Below, one piece after another: positions 31,557 to 39,796 of a stretch of 64,000 bases of DNA. The number at the start of each line of letters is the position of its first letter. Position 1 is the first letter of the stretch. Under the pieces are notes generated by a model, which saw nothing but the letters and a program-made list of their open reading frames with translations, searched no databases and was not told the origin of the DNA. Source of the stretch: an uncultured Clostridia bacterium (GTDB taxonomy: Bacteria > Bacillota > Clostridia > Oscillospirales > Ruminococcaceae); assembly GCA_947627875.1 (NCBI GenBank), contig CANQXS010000002.1, positions 1-64,000 on the forward strand, in the 5' to 3' direction. A program made the position numbers and the translations under genes.

Positions 31557-33115
31557 TGGCGTACCTCACAATATTCAGGCAGATTTGCCCTGACAAGCTC
31601 GGTTGCGACAGGCGGTGTTACCGCATTTCCACAACGAGCAACCTGTTTGGTTCTTGAATAGTGATTGCCCTCAGCGTCGTGGTCTATGATATAATCTTCT
31701 GGAAAACCCATCATTCTGAACTGTTCCCTCGGCGTCAGCATACGCATTTTGATATCGGCAATTATATAATCTACGCCGTGAATCGTTATCAATGCAAATC
31801 TGTCGCGGGAAGTTATCGTATCGACGGGTTCATTTAGTGACTTAGCAACGCCAGTACTGAAGTATTTAACCAGAAAAGCCTGAACTTCGGCGTGGTGTGC
31901 GCCAGAACAAGAGATTGTTGACAGCGGTTTTTTCATACTCTGACCGACCATATTATTACGCATGGTTACTATGTAAGAAAGCGTCATGTTGTCGTCTCCT
32001 TCTTTAGAACCCTTGTCCTGATGAGGCTCGGGCGGAGTATACTGACTGTAGTCTCTCATAAGCTCTGCAACGGCAAGCGCATATCTCGGGCTGGTGTCGA
32101 GGGTCATAATCGGTTCTGAAACCCTTTGACCTCTGACTGAGTTTTCGGAAGTTTCGCTGTGATACTGAATCAAAATCGGCGCAACCAAATAGTGGCTACC
32201 GACTGTAGTTATGGTTGAAAGCGGCTGTTTAATACTCTCGGGCTCGTTATCGTATTTGTAGTTGACTATGAACGGCTCGGGATCGTCGATACAAAACTTC
32301 TTAATACCCTTTGCTATGCGCCTTAAGGTCTTTTCTGCTAAAGGTCTTTCGCGACCGAATATACTTACTGGCTCAATGCTCCAATCAATACACTCGGCGG
32401 CGGTTCTGTAGGGCTTAAGATTCCCTGTAGGAACCTCGGCATATGACGGCTCAGGCCAGACAATAGGCTTGCCGTCGCTTCTCGCTATCATATAAAACCG
32501 CTCTCTTGTGGTCGGGGCTCCGTAGTCACAGGACTTCAATTTCCTATACTCAATGTTGTAACCAAGACCACGCGAGAGTTGGTCGGCTTCTTCGCTGTTT
32601 ATATCTATGTCAAGAGCGCCGCAGCACTCAATAAAGGCGGGGTGTTCCTTCGGAAGCCCCGTAGATAAAATCTTTATAAACCCGTTGAAAGTTTCTCCGA
32701 TTCTGGACTTGATGGGCTTATTGTCCTCGTCGAGCGGACACCATGTCTGAATCTCGGGTACATTTTCAAGCATAATAACCCTCGGTCTGACCGTCATAGC
32801 CCAGCGAATCGTGACCCAAGCTAAACCGCGAATGTGTTTATCGACAGGTTTGCCGCCTTTTGCTCTGCTGAAATGCTTACAGTCAGGCGAAAACCACGCC
32901 AATGCCACGGGATTACCCTCACAAGCCTCTATCGGATCAACTTCAAAAACGTCTTCCGTATAATGCTTTGTTTTGGGGTGGTTGACTTTGTGCATTGCTA
33001 TAGCGTCGGGGTCGTGATTGATCGCGATATCTACACTCCTGCCGATAGCGACTTCTATACCTGTTGAGGCACCTCCGCCACCCGCAAAATTATCAACGAA
33101 TAACTCTCTTTTCAT
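31553..33115 (-). CDS. dcm: DNA (cytosine-5) methyltransferase
   Basis: A C5-methyltransferase of about 520 residues starting at MKRELFVDNFAGGGGASTG (motif I). The catalytic cysteine lies in WFSPDCKHFSRAKGG (motif IV), ENVPE is motif VI, and RERFYMIAR is motif VIII. At the C-terminus RQMMGFP-like MMGFPEDYI and QVARCGNAVTPPVA form motifs IX-X. Intact and without a poly-G tract, unlike its shorter relative at 27 kb. An in-frame upstream start (33163) is possible. It probably protects phage DNA from restriction. Confidence 0.94.
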   Translation of the reverse strand: MKRELFVDNFAGGGGASTGIEVAIGRSVDIAINHDPDAIAMHKVNHPKTKHYTEDVFEVDPIEACEGNPVALAWFSPDCKHFSRAKGGKPVDKHIRGLAWVTIRWAMTVRPRVIMLENVPEIQTWCPLDEDNKPIKSRIGETFNGFIKILSTGLPKEHPAFIECCGALDIDINSEEADQLSRGLGYNIEYRKLKSCDYGAPTTRERFYMIARSDGKPIVWPEPSYAEVPTGNLKPYRTAAECIDWSIEPVSIFGRERPLAEKTLRRIAKGIKKFCIDDPEPFIVNYKYDNEPESIKQPLSTITTVGSHYLVAPILIQYHSETSENSVRGQRVSEPIMTLDTSPRYALAVAELMRDYSQYTPPEPHQDKGSKEGDDNMTLSYIVTMRNNMVGQSMKKPLSTISCSGAHHAEVQAFLVKYFSTGVAKSLNEPVDTITSRDRFALITIHGVDYIIADIKMRMLTPREQFRMMGFPEDYIIDHDAEGNHYSRTKQVARCGNAVTPPVATELVRANLPEYCEVRQ

Positions 33116-33140
33116 ATCCGATATGTAAATCACCTCTTGC

Positions 33141-33908
33141 TTAACTTTCTGTCTTAACTTCAAGCTTATCTATTGCCTCTCTGACCTTTTCAACGTATCT
33201 CGTGGAATAAATGCCGTCGGCTACTAAATCCTTAGTTCCATAATATCCAGTGTTGTATGACATAAGCGCAACGTTTATAATGAAATCCTCTGAAGACATA
33301 CCGTGGTCGTCAATGGTCGGCTCTAAATCAACGCCGAGTGAATAGCCGTCCTTATAAATTGAAATTCCCGCAAGGATGCACTGCTCTGGGTTAGTTAAAT
33401 CACTCACGCCCAGCTCATCAAGCCTGTCTTTATGAATGGTGGACACCTGTAAAATGCCTATGCAGTTACCGTTGCTGACGTCTGTCTTGAATCTGCTCTC
33501 AACGTGCATCATAGCAAGGATTATTTCAAAATGATTCTCGGGCAGCTCGTTATCGGACAGAACCTGTCTGATATAGTCCTGCATATCATTCGACAAGGGA
33601 ACATCATAGTATAAAATGTCACTTTTATTTTCGCTCTCAACGGGCTCAGAAGCCTCTACAATGCCCTCAACGACGTAATCGGGGATAAAATCGCGCTGAA
33701 TCGGAGCTGCTACATATGTGGGGATATTTGCGTCATATGCCTCGGTGTATGCAGTAGTTTGCGCTGACTCTTTTTCATAGTCGGCACTGACCGAATTGTC
33801 GTGGTCAAGCAAACAGGCACACAAAACGAGAGCAATAATCAACCCGCCTATCACACTTCCGAAAACAGCTTTACGACTGCCCGATTCTATCCGCAAATAA
33901 TTATTCAA
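33141..33908 (-). CDS. Membrane-anchored lytic transglycosylase (SLT domain)
   Basis: A 255-residue protein with an N-terminal transmembrane segment (VIGGLIIALVLCACLL, about 17-32) that resembles a lipoprotein or signal-anchor. A low-complexity linker follows, then an SLT domain with catalytic Glu in AMMHVESRF, then IGILQVS and ALMSYNTGYYG. It cleaves peptidoglycan. Its place among early genes rather than lysis genes suggests local wall remodelling or superinfection functions; that is inference. Confidence 0.88.
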   Translation of the reverse strand: MNNYLRIESGSRKAVFGSVIGGLIIALVLCACLLDHDNSVSADYEKESAQTTAYTEAYDANIPTYVAAPIQRDFIPDYVVEGIVEASEPVESENKSDILYYDVPLSNDMQDYIRQVLSDNELPENHFEIILAMMHVESRFKTDVSNGNCIGILQVSTIHKDRLDELGVSDLTNPEQCILAGISIYKDGYSLGVDLEPTIDDHGMSSEDFIINVALMSYNTGYYGTKDLVADGIYSTRYVEKVREAIDKLEVKTES

Positions 33909-33929
33909 TTTACCATCTCCTATATCTTC

Positions 33930-34214
33930 TCAGAAATTTATGCAATCTCTTATGATTCTCTGGCGTTCCAAATCGTCGTCGAAGTCACGCCATAAAACCG
34001 TATTGTATTTTTCTGTTACATCTCCTGTAATATCAAAAAGCCTATTGCCGAACTGCGCCATAAAATGATTCGCAATAGGATCGTAAGCCAGTTGAGCCTC
34101 TTTGAATCTGCCGCAAAGAATGTGAGCGAACCAGTAGCAGCAGCCGTTGGTAAAAACCTCGTCAATGTTATCGGAAAAATGGAACCTCTTTATAAACTTT
34201 TCCTGTTCACTCAT
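33930..34214 (-). CDS. Conserved phage protein with GCCYWFA motif
   Basis: A 94-residue protein of a widespread Firmicutes phage family: EVFTNGCCYWFAHIL, then YDPIANHF, then LFDITGDVTEKY. The invariant Cys, His and Asp in that order resemble a papain-like triad, though no activity is established. Overlaps the next upstream gene by 8 bases. Confidence 0.7.
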   Translation of the reverse strand: MSEQEKFIKRFHFSDNIDEVFTNGCCYWFAHILCGRFKEAQLAYDPIANHFMAQFGNRLFDITGDVTEKYNTVLWRDFDDDLERQRIIRDCINF

Positions 34215-34665
34215 CGGGAATCACTGCAAATCCGTCGGAAATCACCGCAAGTTCAATTAAACTTTGAATCCCTATGCACTCTCCAGGCTGAACGAAAGAA
34301 AATACCTTAGAATCAAATGTGGTGCAGCAACTGTATATGCCAGCGCTGTAATAACCCACGGTTCTGTCACATTTGAAACCGCCGCGTTTGTAAACCCAGC
34401 GAGGCTTATCTTTCCACACGCTGACCGTATGCAAATTAGGCATATATGAATCCCTGCTTATATATCTGGCACCGATTTCATAAAGCCATTTAAGACCTTC
34501 ATACTCGGTTTTAGTTACAAAAAATTGTTCATTCATTCTTGAATAATTCGGAGTGATTGCTTTACCTGATGCGCCAGACGGACACTCGCTGCAAGAATCG
34601 CACTGGCATAAAGCCTTACGAGCCTCTTCAATACTTTTAAAAGTTGTCTTTAATCTTATTTTCAT
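34207..34665 (-). CDS. Paralogous Cys-cluster phage protein (family member 1)
   Basis: Starts at ATG 34665 with AAGGAG seven bases upstream. The N-terminus (FKSIEEARKALCQCDSCSECP) and the middle part (LYEIGARYISRD...N-x-HTVSVWKDKP), ending in PGECIGIQSLIE, match three other genes of this window (38823-39254, 39256-39459, 55438-55890). The Cys cluster probably binds zinc. Function unknown; expansion within one phage is notable. Confidence 0.7.
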   Translation of the reverse strand: MKIRLKTTFKSIEEARKALCQCDSCSECPSGASGKAITPNYSRMNEQFFVTKTEYEGLKWLYEIGARYISRDSYMPNLHTVSVWKDKPRWVYKRGGFKCDRTVGYYSAGIYSCCTTFDSKVFSFVQPGECIGIQSLIELAVISDGFAVIPDE

Positions 34666-34687
34666 TTGCCATCTCCTTAGATGGCGG

Positions 34688-34996
34688 CTAACCGCCGCCT
34701 TTGTTCTCTGAATTCTGATTATCGCCGCGAGCCCTGAGCCACTTGATCCAACCAACTTGCTTTTGCAGCTCTTTAAGGTTCACAATAACAATCATTTTCT
34801 CTGGTTCTTGAAAACTGCGAGATAAGAAAAGAGCATACCTCAATACGCTCTTGACTGTTCTCCTATGTCGATCGCCCCAAACCAACGCATATATAACCCT
34901 GCCGACAAACAAAATCAAGCAAGCTGTGATTATGCTTAAGCAGATTATTATTGTCGCTTTGGGAGGTGAATTTCCAGAATGAGCTAACAGTATCAT
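34688..34996 (-). CDS. Membrane protein, 102 aa
   Basis: Starts at ATG 34996 with GAGGTG upstream. One strong transmembrane helix (IIICLSIITACLILFVGRVIYALV) followed by a basic cytoplasmic tail. No family recognised. Confidence 0.6.
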   Translation of the reverse strand: MILLAHSGNSPPKATIIICLSIITACLILFVGRVIYALVWGDRHRRTVKSVLRYALFLSRSFQEPEKMIVIVNLKELQKQVGWIKWLRARGDNQNSENKGGG

Positions 34997-35003
34997 AGAC
35001 ACC

Positions 35004-35639
35004 TCATATCTCATACTCGTCGTAGTGTTCGTCGAGACAAATGCATCTCATAAAAGCCTCGTGTGTGGGGAGATTATCCAACGAATATGACACAAGCAAG
35101 CGAGGCGGGTAGGAGGTCTCCTCGGCGTCTTTGTATTCATCAAAAATCGCAAAGTCGCGGAACCTTTCACCCTCGCCGAGAGGTTCTGTGTTCATTCCCT
35201 GATAAACCTCGAATGTGTTCTTGGAAAAATCAATCACATAAACCCACTCGCAGAACAAGCAGTCGCCCACAAACTCAAGACTGGATATCAAATCAATGCC
35301 GGGTATATCGGATATAATAACGGACAGAATATCGGCATTTAGATTCTTACTAAAATAGGGGTGATTTGCAATGAACTCGTCGTGCTTTTCATCCGATACA
35401 TTATCAGTAAAAATATCAACGCCGATATCTGCCCACATTTGCGACCGCTCGGCTATACTGACATACCGACATTTCTTAAGCCCAGATAACAAAAGATTTT
35501 TTCTTTTTTCGGAATCCTCGCCACTCAGAAAATTGAGTGCGTTTGTTCCTGTGGTTTCTGGAGAGGCGTCGCGGCAATACTGACTGACACGATATTCTCC
35601 TTCCTTGTCAACTACACATATAAGTCCTCGTGAACTCAA
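35004..35639 (-). CDS. Conserved phage hypothetical protein, 211 aa
   Basis: Begins MSSRGLICVVDKEGEYRVSQYCR and ends LPTHEAFMRCICLDEHYD. The pattern (WVYVIDFSKNTFEVYQG) resembles Ntn-like or cell-wall-unrelated phage proteins seen repeatedly in Firmicutes phages. No catalytic motif is clear, and the function is unknown. Confidence 0.65.
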   Translation of the reverse strand: MSSRGLICVVDKEGEYRVSQYCRDASPETTGTNALNFLSGEDSEKRKNLLLSGLKKCRYVSIAERSQMWADIGVDIFTDNVSDEKHDEFIANHPYFSKNLNADILSVIISDIPGIDLISSLEFVGDCLFCEWVYVIDFSKNTFEVYQGMNTEPLGEGERFRDFAIFDEYKDAEETSYPPRLLVSYSLDNLPTHEAFMRCICLDEHYDEYEI

Positions 35640-35675
35640 CAGCTCTACCTCCTTAAATACTTACACGCCAAAGAA

Positions 35676-36185
35676 TTAAAACGAATAAACCCACCTTTTA
35701 TACCCGCCTACACGGTACACGCCGTCGTCTAAATCGTCTTCGGTCAGACTTGCAGGCAGACTGAACTCCGCCTTGAAGTCATCAAACGAATCAAATTCGT
35801 CCTCGGCATAGTAATACTCCGCATAGTCAACCTCCTCAGAAACCTTGCATTCGCCGTGGTCGTATATGTAATGCTCCTGGAAACCGAAACCGGGTTCGGA
35901 AGAGTAGGCTTCCATAACAAGATTTAATTCCTTTGTGTTAATGGCAAACAAGTCCTCACTGTCAGCCATATTATTTTGACTGCAAGCGAACAAAGACCAA
36001 GCACATTCGCCGCAGATAAACATCTGCCAGTTCTCGTCACCATTGACTATATAATCATAAACGTCAGCCGAATAAACCCTGTGAAAATGATTAGGTTCGG
36101 AAGAATACATCATTCTTTTGACCCACGCTTCACAATCTCTACGTGTGCCTTTGATTTTCATTTCAAAATAGCAATCGTTAGCCAC
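35676..36185 (-). CDS. Conserved phage hypothetical protein, 169 aa
   Basis: Starts MANDCYFEMKIKGTRRDCEAW, a form of a common phage family (MAN-x-C...). Acidic throughout, with many aromatic residues and a C-terminal beta-rich part (VYRVGGYKRWVYSF). No known activity. Confidence 0.65.
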   Translation of the reverse strand: MANDCYFEMKIKGTRRDCEAWVKRMMYSSEPNHFHRVYSADVYDYIVNGDENWQMFICGECAWSLFACSQNNMADSEDLFAINTKELNLVMEAYSSEPGFGFQEHYIYDHGECKVSEEVDYAEYYYAEDEFDSFDDFKAEFSLPASLTEDDLDDGVYRVGGYKRWVYSF

Positions 36186-36198
36186 GGCGATAACCTCC

Positions 36199-36669
36199 TT
36201 ATCTTGATATATTTTCAGGTAAAAACGGGTGTTTCTTTTCGCTCAGTGTCTTGAGTTCCACCACCGCTCCCTTGAGCGATGCATATAACATTCGTGAGCG
36301 ATCGTTGACGTGACGGTAGGTGTCACGGGCTTCTGGCGACATCTTGTCCTGCGGGGCGCGTTCAAGAGTTGTCGCGCCCTTCTTAAATTCGTTGAAACCT
36401 CTCTTATAATGCCTGAGAGAATTGGCGACATAGTTATCGGGTTCGATAGTTCTGTAACCGTCTCCGCGAATCGACTCGATAATCATGCCGTATTTGTTGA
36501 GCAAAATTTTCTTTGCTTGCTGCACGACTGCAAGATACTTCTGACTCGGATACGGTTCCTGAATTATCCGAGAAATCTCGTCGTGCATGATGATGTGACC
36601 GTATCCTGTTTTGGCTAAAGCCTCCGCAAGAACTTCTGATTTCTTCTTGTTCTTAATGATTTCGTTCAT
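36199..36669 (-). CDS. Putative winged-helix phage regulator, 156 aa
   Basis: Helical N-terminal region (IIMHDEISRIIQEPYPSQKYLAVVQQAKKILLNKYG) followed by SIRGDGYRTIEPDNY resembles winged-helix proteins in Firmicutes phages, with a basic recognition segment. The C-terminal half is helical. It is the first gene before the pentamer array upstream of its promoter region. Confidence 0.6.
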   Translation of the reverse strand: MNEIIKNKKKSEVLAEALAKTGYGHIIMHDEISRIIQEPYPSQKYLAVVQQAKKILLNKYGMIIESIRGDGYRTIEPDNYVANSLRHYKRGFNEFKKGATTLERAPQDKMSPEARDTYRHVNDRSRMLYASLKGAVVELKTLSEKKHPFLPENISR

Positions 36670-36715
36670 CTTAAAAATCCTTTCTTACAAAATATAATAG
36701 TTATGAAATGGCTCA

Positions 36716-37150
36716 AAATGCTTAACTCAGCATAGCATGGCGGAACGTAGCATAACCAAGCTCAACGCAACCAAACATATAATGCATAACACAACAAAAC
36801 TGAACGCAACATATCCCGACCTGTCTTAAAATGCTCAGCTTAACTTAACCGACCATAACGAAGCCAGTCGCGACTAAACAAATCATATAATGCTCAACGC
36901 AACATAGCTTAACACAAATAGTCCGTTACCTCATTTGTTTTATATGTAAAATCATTACATTGCTTTGCTTGAGTGACAAGGAGGAACAGCCTATGAAAAT
37001 AATTTCTACTTTCGTAATCACTTTCTTTAAAAATGCCTAACAAAACTCAGCCAAACAGACCTTAGCTAAACTCGCCTTAAAATGCATAACATAGCAAAGC
37101 AAAGCCAATCATAGCATATCCCGTCTAAACTTAGCGAGGCAAAAAAATGC
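36716..37150. repeat. Degenerate pentamer-repeat region between two genes
   Basis: A 480-base gap containing six blocks in which, on the plus strand, almost every fifth base is C and the two preceding bases are mostly purines (NNRRC; examples TTAAC TCAGC ATAGC ATGGC). About fifty pentamers follow this rule. Blocks start with AATGC (36717, 36781, 36830, 36889, 37032, 37081, 37146) after ATAT or TTAA. Intervals are 64, 49, 59, 49 and 65 bases, mostly 5n-1. A mini-ORF lies in the middle (36993-37040). No protein frame spans the region. Confidence 0.75.
36978..37040 (+). CDS. 15-residue mini-ORF with strong SD, only plus-strand candidate in the phage
   Basis: AAGGAGG at 36978-36984 precedes ATG 36993 by eight bases, and the frame ends at TAA 37040 after 15 residues (MKIISTFVITFFKNA). 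The peptide is hydrophobic with a positive N-terminus, like small signal or toxin peptides. It is the only well-formed ORF on the plus strand of the phage region, between two pentamer arrays. It could equally be a chance ORF. Confidence 0.4.
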   Translation, partial: KEEQPMKIISTFVITFFKNA

Positions 37151-37729
37151 TCAATCGAGTTCTTCTATTATCGCCGTAAACTTGCCGTACTTCGGACGTG
37201 AGTCGCAAAGCCCGACATAAAGACCAGCGTTTTCTATTGCCAGAGTAATGGTTTCGAGATCAATCTTGCTCTCATCATACTGTAGATTAAAGGTTATCTT
37301 CCACCTGTCAAAACGAGGACGGGTACGAGCGATTTTAGATCTCATAACCGTCATCATTCTGGTATCGCGATATTTATAATTGGAAATCAGCTCTTCCTTT
37401 GTGAGGTTCTCGCCGTAATCAAGCGGGATATAGATATCGGTGACGGTGCAATACTTTTCAAAATCCTTGCCCTTCTTATTAGCCTTTGCGCCGTTCAGGA
37501 TAGTGGCTTCAACATTTTCGGCAGGGATATAAAGCCCGAGACCTTCCTTCCAATAAGCCCCCGCCTCCCATTCGAGATCGGAAATCTTTATCAAATCTTC
37601 ATCGGTTTTCTTTCTCTTGCTGGTATACTTCTTCATTTCTTTTGCAATCGGGTGAAGAGGATTCGCACACTGGCAGGAGTGCATAATCAGCGGGGTGAGG
37701 CCTTTCCAAGTGATTCTTAAATTCTTCAT
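37151..37729 (-). CDS. Conserved phage protein, 192 aa (unknown function)
   Basis: Begins MKNLRITWKGLTPLIMHSCQC, a start shared by a family of phage proteins found near modification or recombination genes. Beta-rich with a basic central region (TRMMTVMRSKIARTRPRFDRWKITF). No catalytic motif is identified. It follows the PP-loop enzyme in the operon, with 28 bases between. Confidence 0.65.
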   Translation of the reverse strand: MKNLRITWKGLTPLIMHSCQCANPLHPIAKEMKKYTSKRKKTDEDLIKISDLEWEAGAYWKEGLGLYIPAENVEATILNGAKANKKGKDFEKYCTVTDIYIPLDYGENLTKEELISNYKYRDTRMMTVMRSKIARTRPRFDRWKITFNLQYDESKIDLETITLAIENAGLYVGLCDSRPKYGKFTAIIEELD

Positions 37730-37757
37730 AAATTCAATTCCTTTCTTTCATACATAA

Positions 37758-38833
37758 TTAAACGGACTCGTTGAGCCCGTCTTCTACATTTTTGTTTTCT
37801 GTTCTTCTTTTGTGCTTATACTCAACATATTTGCGACGATATTCGTAGCTCTTGCCAAAGATATTCCAAGCCGCTTTCACGACATTGGGCTCATAAGGCC
37901 GAATCTTTTCGAGGTCTTCGATTGCCTTATAGCTTATCGGGCAACCGCAGCAGCCTGTCCGAGTTAAACCATATACTTCATAAGCGTCCGAATAGCGGAT
38001 TCCGTAATGCTCTTTGTACCACGCCTTGTCTTTATCACTGACATAATAAAGAGGACGAAGCCTGAATTTCTCGTCTGCCTGTTGAGCAAAGCAAGCCGTA
38101 TATCCTTCTGGACAATACAGAGAAGCGCGCTGTCCGCCCTCCGCCTGTCGTTCGCCTGTAATGATTAGGTCATAATTTTTCTGAGCCTTGCGGGCGGGAA
38201 GCTTCTTGCAGTAATGGCAGCACTGTGCGCTTATCTTAAAATCGGGAGGATTTTCGTCCATAAAGTCTGCCAAATGCTCAGCAGATTTGAGACAAAACTG
38301 CCCCGCATTTGGGCGGGGCTCACCTTCGGTATCGCAGGAAAGCAGGAAAACAAGCGCACTTTTACGATTAGGATACCGCTTGTTAAGCTCCCAGAACTTT
38401 GCACGTTTATCTTCGGCTTGATTGTATTCCTCGATTACCGACATCGGAATGTTGCCTTTCATTGTGTCACCAAGCTTGCGGCTGAAAGCCTTTGAGATAA
38501 AAGGTATACCATAGGTACGGGCAGCTTTTACAATTCCGACTTCTGGACGGCACTCACGAATCTCAACACCGTACTTTTCAGCAACCTCTTTAACGTGGTC
38601 TTTAGTCGCTTTCATCTCAAGCCCCGTGTTATAGAACACATAGTCCACCTGAGGCAAATCAAACATTTTACGAACACGCTCAATCAAGTCTATGAGAATG
38701 TCGGAGTCTGCCCCCCCGAATAGGAACAAATCGCTTTCGGGTGTTCCTTAAGCCGCCGAGCGATTATGCTTTCAATCGCAAGAAACTTTTCGGGAGAATC
38801 GAAATCAGCATAAGCAGGACGATTACTTCGCAC
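37758..38833 (-). CDS. PP-loop ATPase (PAPS reductase/DndC-like), frameshifted at a poly-G tract
   Basis: The gene starts at GTG 38833 inside the end of its upstream neighbour (GAGGTG site). It reads ESIIARRLKEHPKAICSYSGG, the PP-loop strand. At the G7 run (38711-38717) the frame ends within seven codons. With eight G it continues ADSDILIDLIERVRKMF, completing SGGxDS, then the remaining 320 residues (FYNTGLEMKATKDH, ISKAFSRKLGDT, CHYCKKLPARKAQ, LIITGERQAEGG, TGCCGCPI). The enzyme class activates substrates with ATP; DndC relatives make DNA phosphorothioate. Exact role is inferred only. Confidence 0.82.
38711..38717 (-). repeat. Poly-G (G7) tract inside PP-loop gene
   Basis: Seven G on the coding strand encode the Ser-Gly-Gly of the PP-loop. 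G8 joins SYSGG to ADSD in frame. Confidence 0.8.
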
Positions 38834-39254
38834 TTTCAATCACCTCGTCTATACCAATGCAGTCACCAACATCCACAGAGGGGAAAAGATACGCAGCTAC
38901 AACAGCCACCTCATATTCGGGATTGCGCTCACACGCAGCGGGAGGTATTTCTGGTCGGTGTGACCAGAGATCAACATGATTAGGGGTGTACTTATCTCTG
39001 GTGACATATGTCGCTCCGAGAGTCCTAAGTATCAGGCGCTCAGCCTCAGAAAGCCTCAACTGAGATTCAATAACTTCTGCACCCATAAGCTCTGCTGCTT
39101 TATCGGGATATTTTTCGCATAAAACATCGCAATCCTCATCGTAGCCGTTGTTGGCGCGCCTTAACGGACATGTTTCACATGGTCTTTTGTCGCAAAATTT
39201 CACAAAAACGTCGTTAAGACTATCTAACATCAGCGTTAGCTTATATTTCTTCAT
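38823..39254 (-). CDS. Paralogous Cys-cluster phage protein (family member 2)
   Basis: A 143-residue relative of the proteins at 34207, 39256 and 55438. MKKYKLTLMLDSLNDVF is followed by CDKRPCETCP, then RTLGATYVTRDKYTPNHVDLW, ending GDCIGIDEVIESAK. The last 11 codons overlap the start of the PP-loop gene. Probable zinc site; function unknown. Confidence 0.75.
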   Translation of the reverse strand: MKKYKLTLMLDSLNDVFVKFCDKRPCETCPLRRANNGYDEDCDVLCEKYPDKAAELMGAEVIESQLRLSEAERLILRTLGATYVTRDKYTPNHVDLWSHRPEIPPAACERNPEYEVAVVAAYLFPSVDVGDCIGIDEVIESAK

Positions 39255-39255
39255 T

Positions 39256-39459
39256 TTAATCGACCTCCACTAATTCAACACCCATAATCTCGGCAGCTTT
39301 GTCGGGGAATTGTTTGGCAAATTCGGTGCAATGATACTTCGTACCATTAACTTCACGATCACAGAGCGGGCAGTTATCACAGCCCTCAAAACCTCGGCGA
39401 CTGCAATATACGCCATGAGCTTCTTCTAAGCTATCAAACGTCATTTTGTATTTCTTCAT
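39256..39459 (-). CDS. Paralogous Cys-cluster phage protein, short form (family member 3)
   Basis: A 67-residue protein (MKKYKMTFDSLEEAHGVYCSRRGFEGCDNCPLC) matching only the N-terminal Cys domain of the larger paralogues, ending with EIMGVELVEVD. It sits directly upstream of family member 2, so it looks like a partial duplication. Confidence 0.7.
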   Translation of the reverse strand: MKKYKMTFDSLEEAHGVYCSRRGFEGCDNCPLCDREVNGTKYHCTEFAKQFPDKAAEIMGVELVEVD

Positions 39460-39781
39460 CCAAATTATCTGAACTCCTTTCTAACGGCGTCATTCCAACA
39501 ATAATTTTGCGCCCACAGCATGGACACAAAATATATTTTGGAAATCCACCATAGAACTTTTTAAACTCCAAGTCCTCTGTATCCTCTTTCTCATCTTCGG
39601 ATTCCCTATGCAATATGAACGATCCACAGGTGATACACTTAAGATATTTGAGAGGCTTTTGTGGTGCTACGTTACGTTTAATAAAAGCTTGCGTTACGTC
39701 TTGTCTGTGCTGATACGTTAAATCTTGTTTACTGATCCCAAATTGTTCTTCAAACCAGTGCCAGATTTCCTCCAGATTCAA
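39434..39781 (-). CDS. Zinc-ribbon protein with EEIWHWFEE motif, 115 aa
   Basis: The N-terminal motif EEIWHWFEEQFGISKQDL recurs at the C-terminus of the AbrB protein at 40552. Two Cys pairs (CITCG and CPCCG) make a zinc ribbon around a short acidic insert. Such motif-sharing proteins are common in Clostridia phages. Function unknown. Confidence 0.65.
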   Translation of the reverse strand: MNLEEIWHWFEEQFGISKQDLTYQHRQDVTQAFIKRNVAPQKPLKYLKCITCGSFILHRESEDEKEDTEDLEFKKFYGGFPKYILCPCCGRKIIVGMTPLERSSDNLDEEIQNDV

Positions 39782-39796
39782 TCAAAATATACCTCC

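Noticed and set aside
36716-37150. Possible CRISPR array
   Set aside because: There is periodicity, but units are degenerate pentamers with AATGC block borders and no constant 25-40 base repeat with unique spacers; no cas genes nearby.
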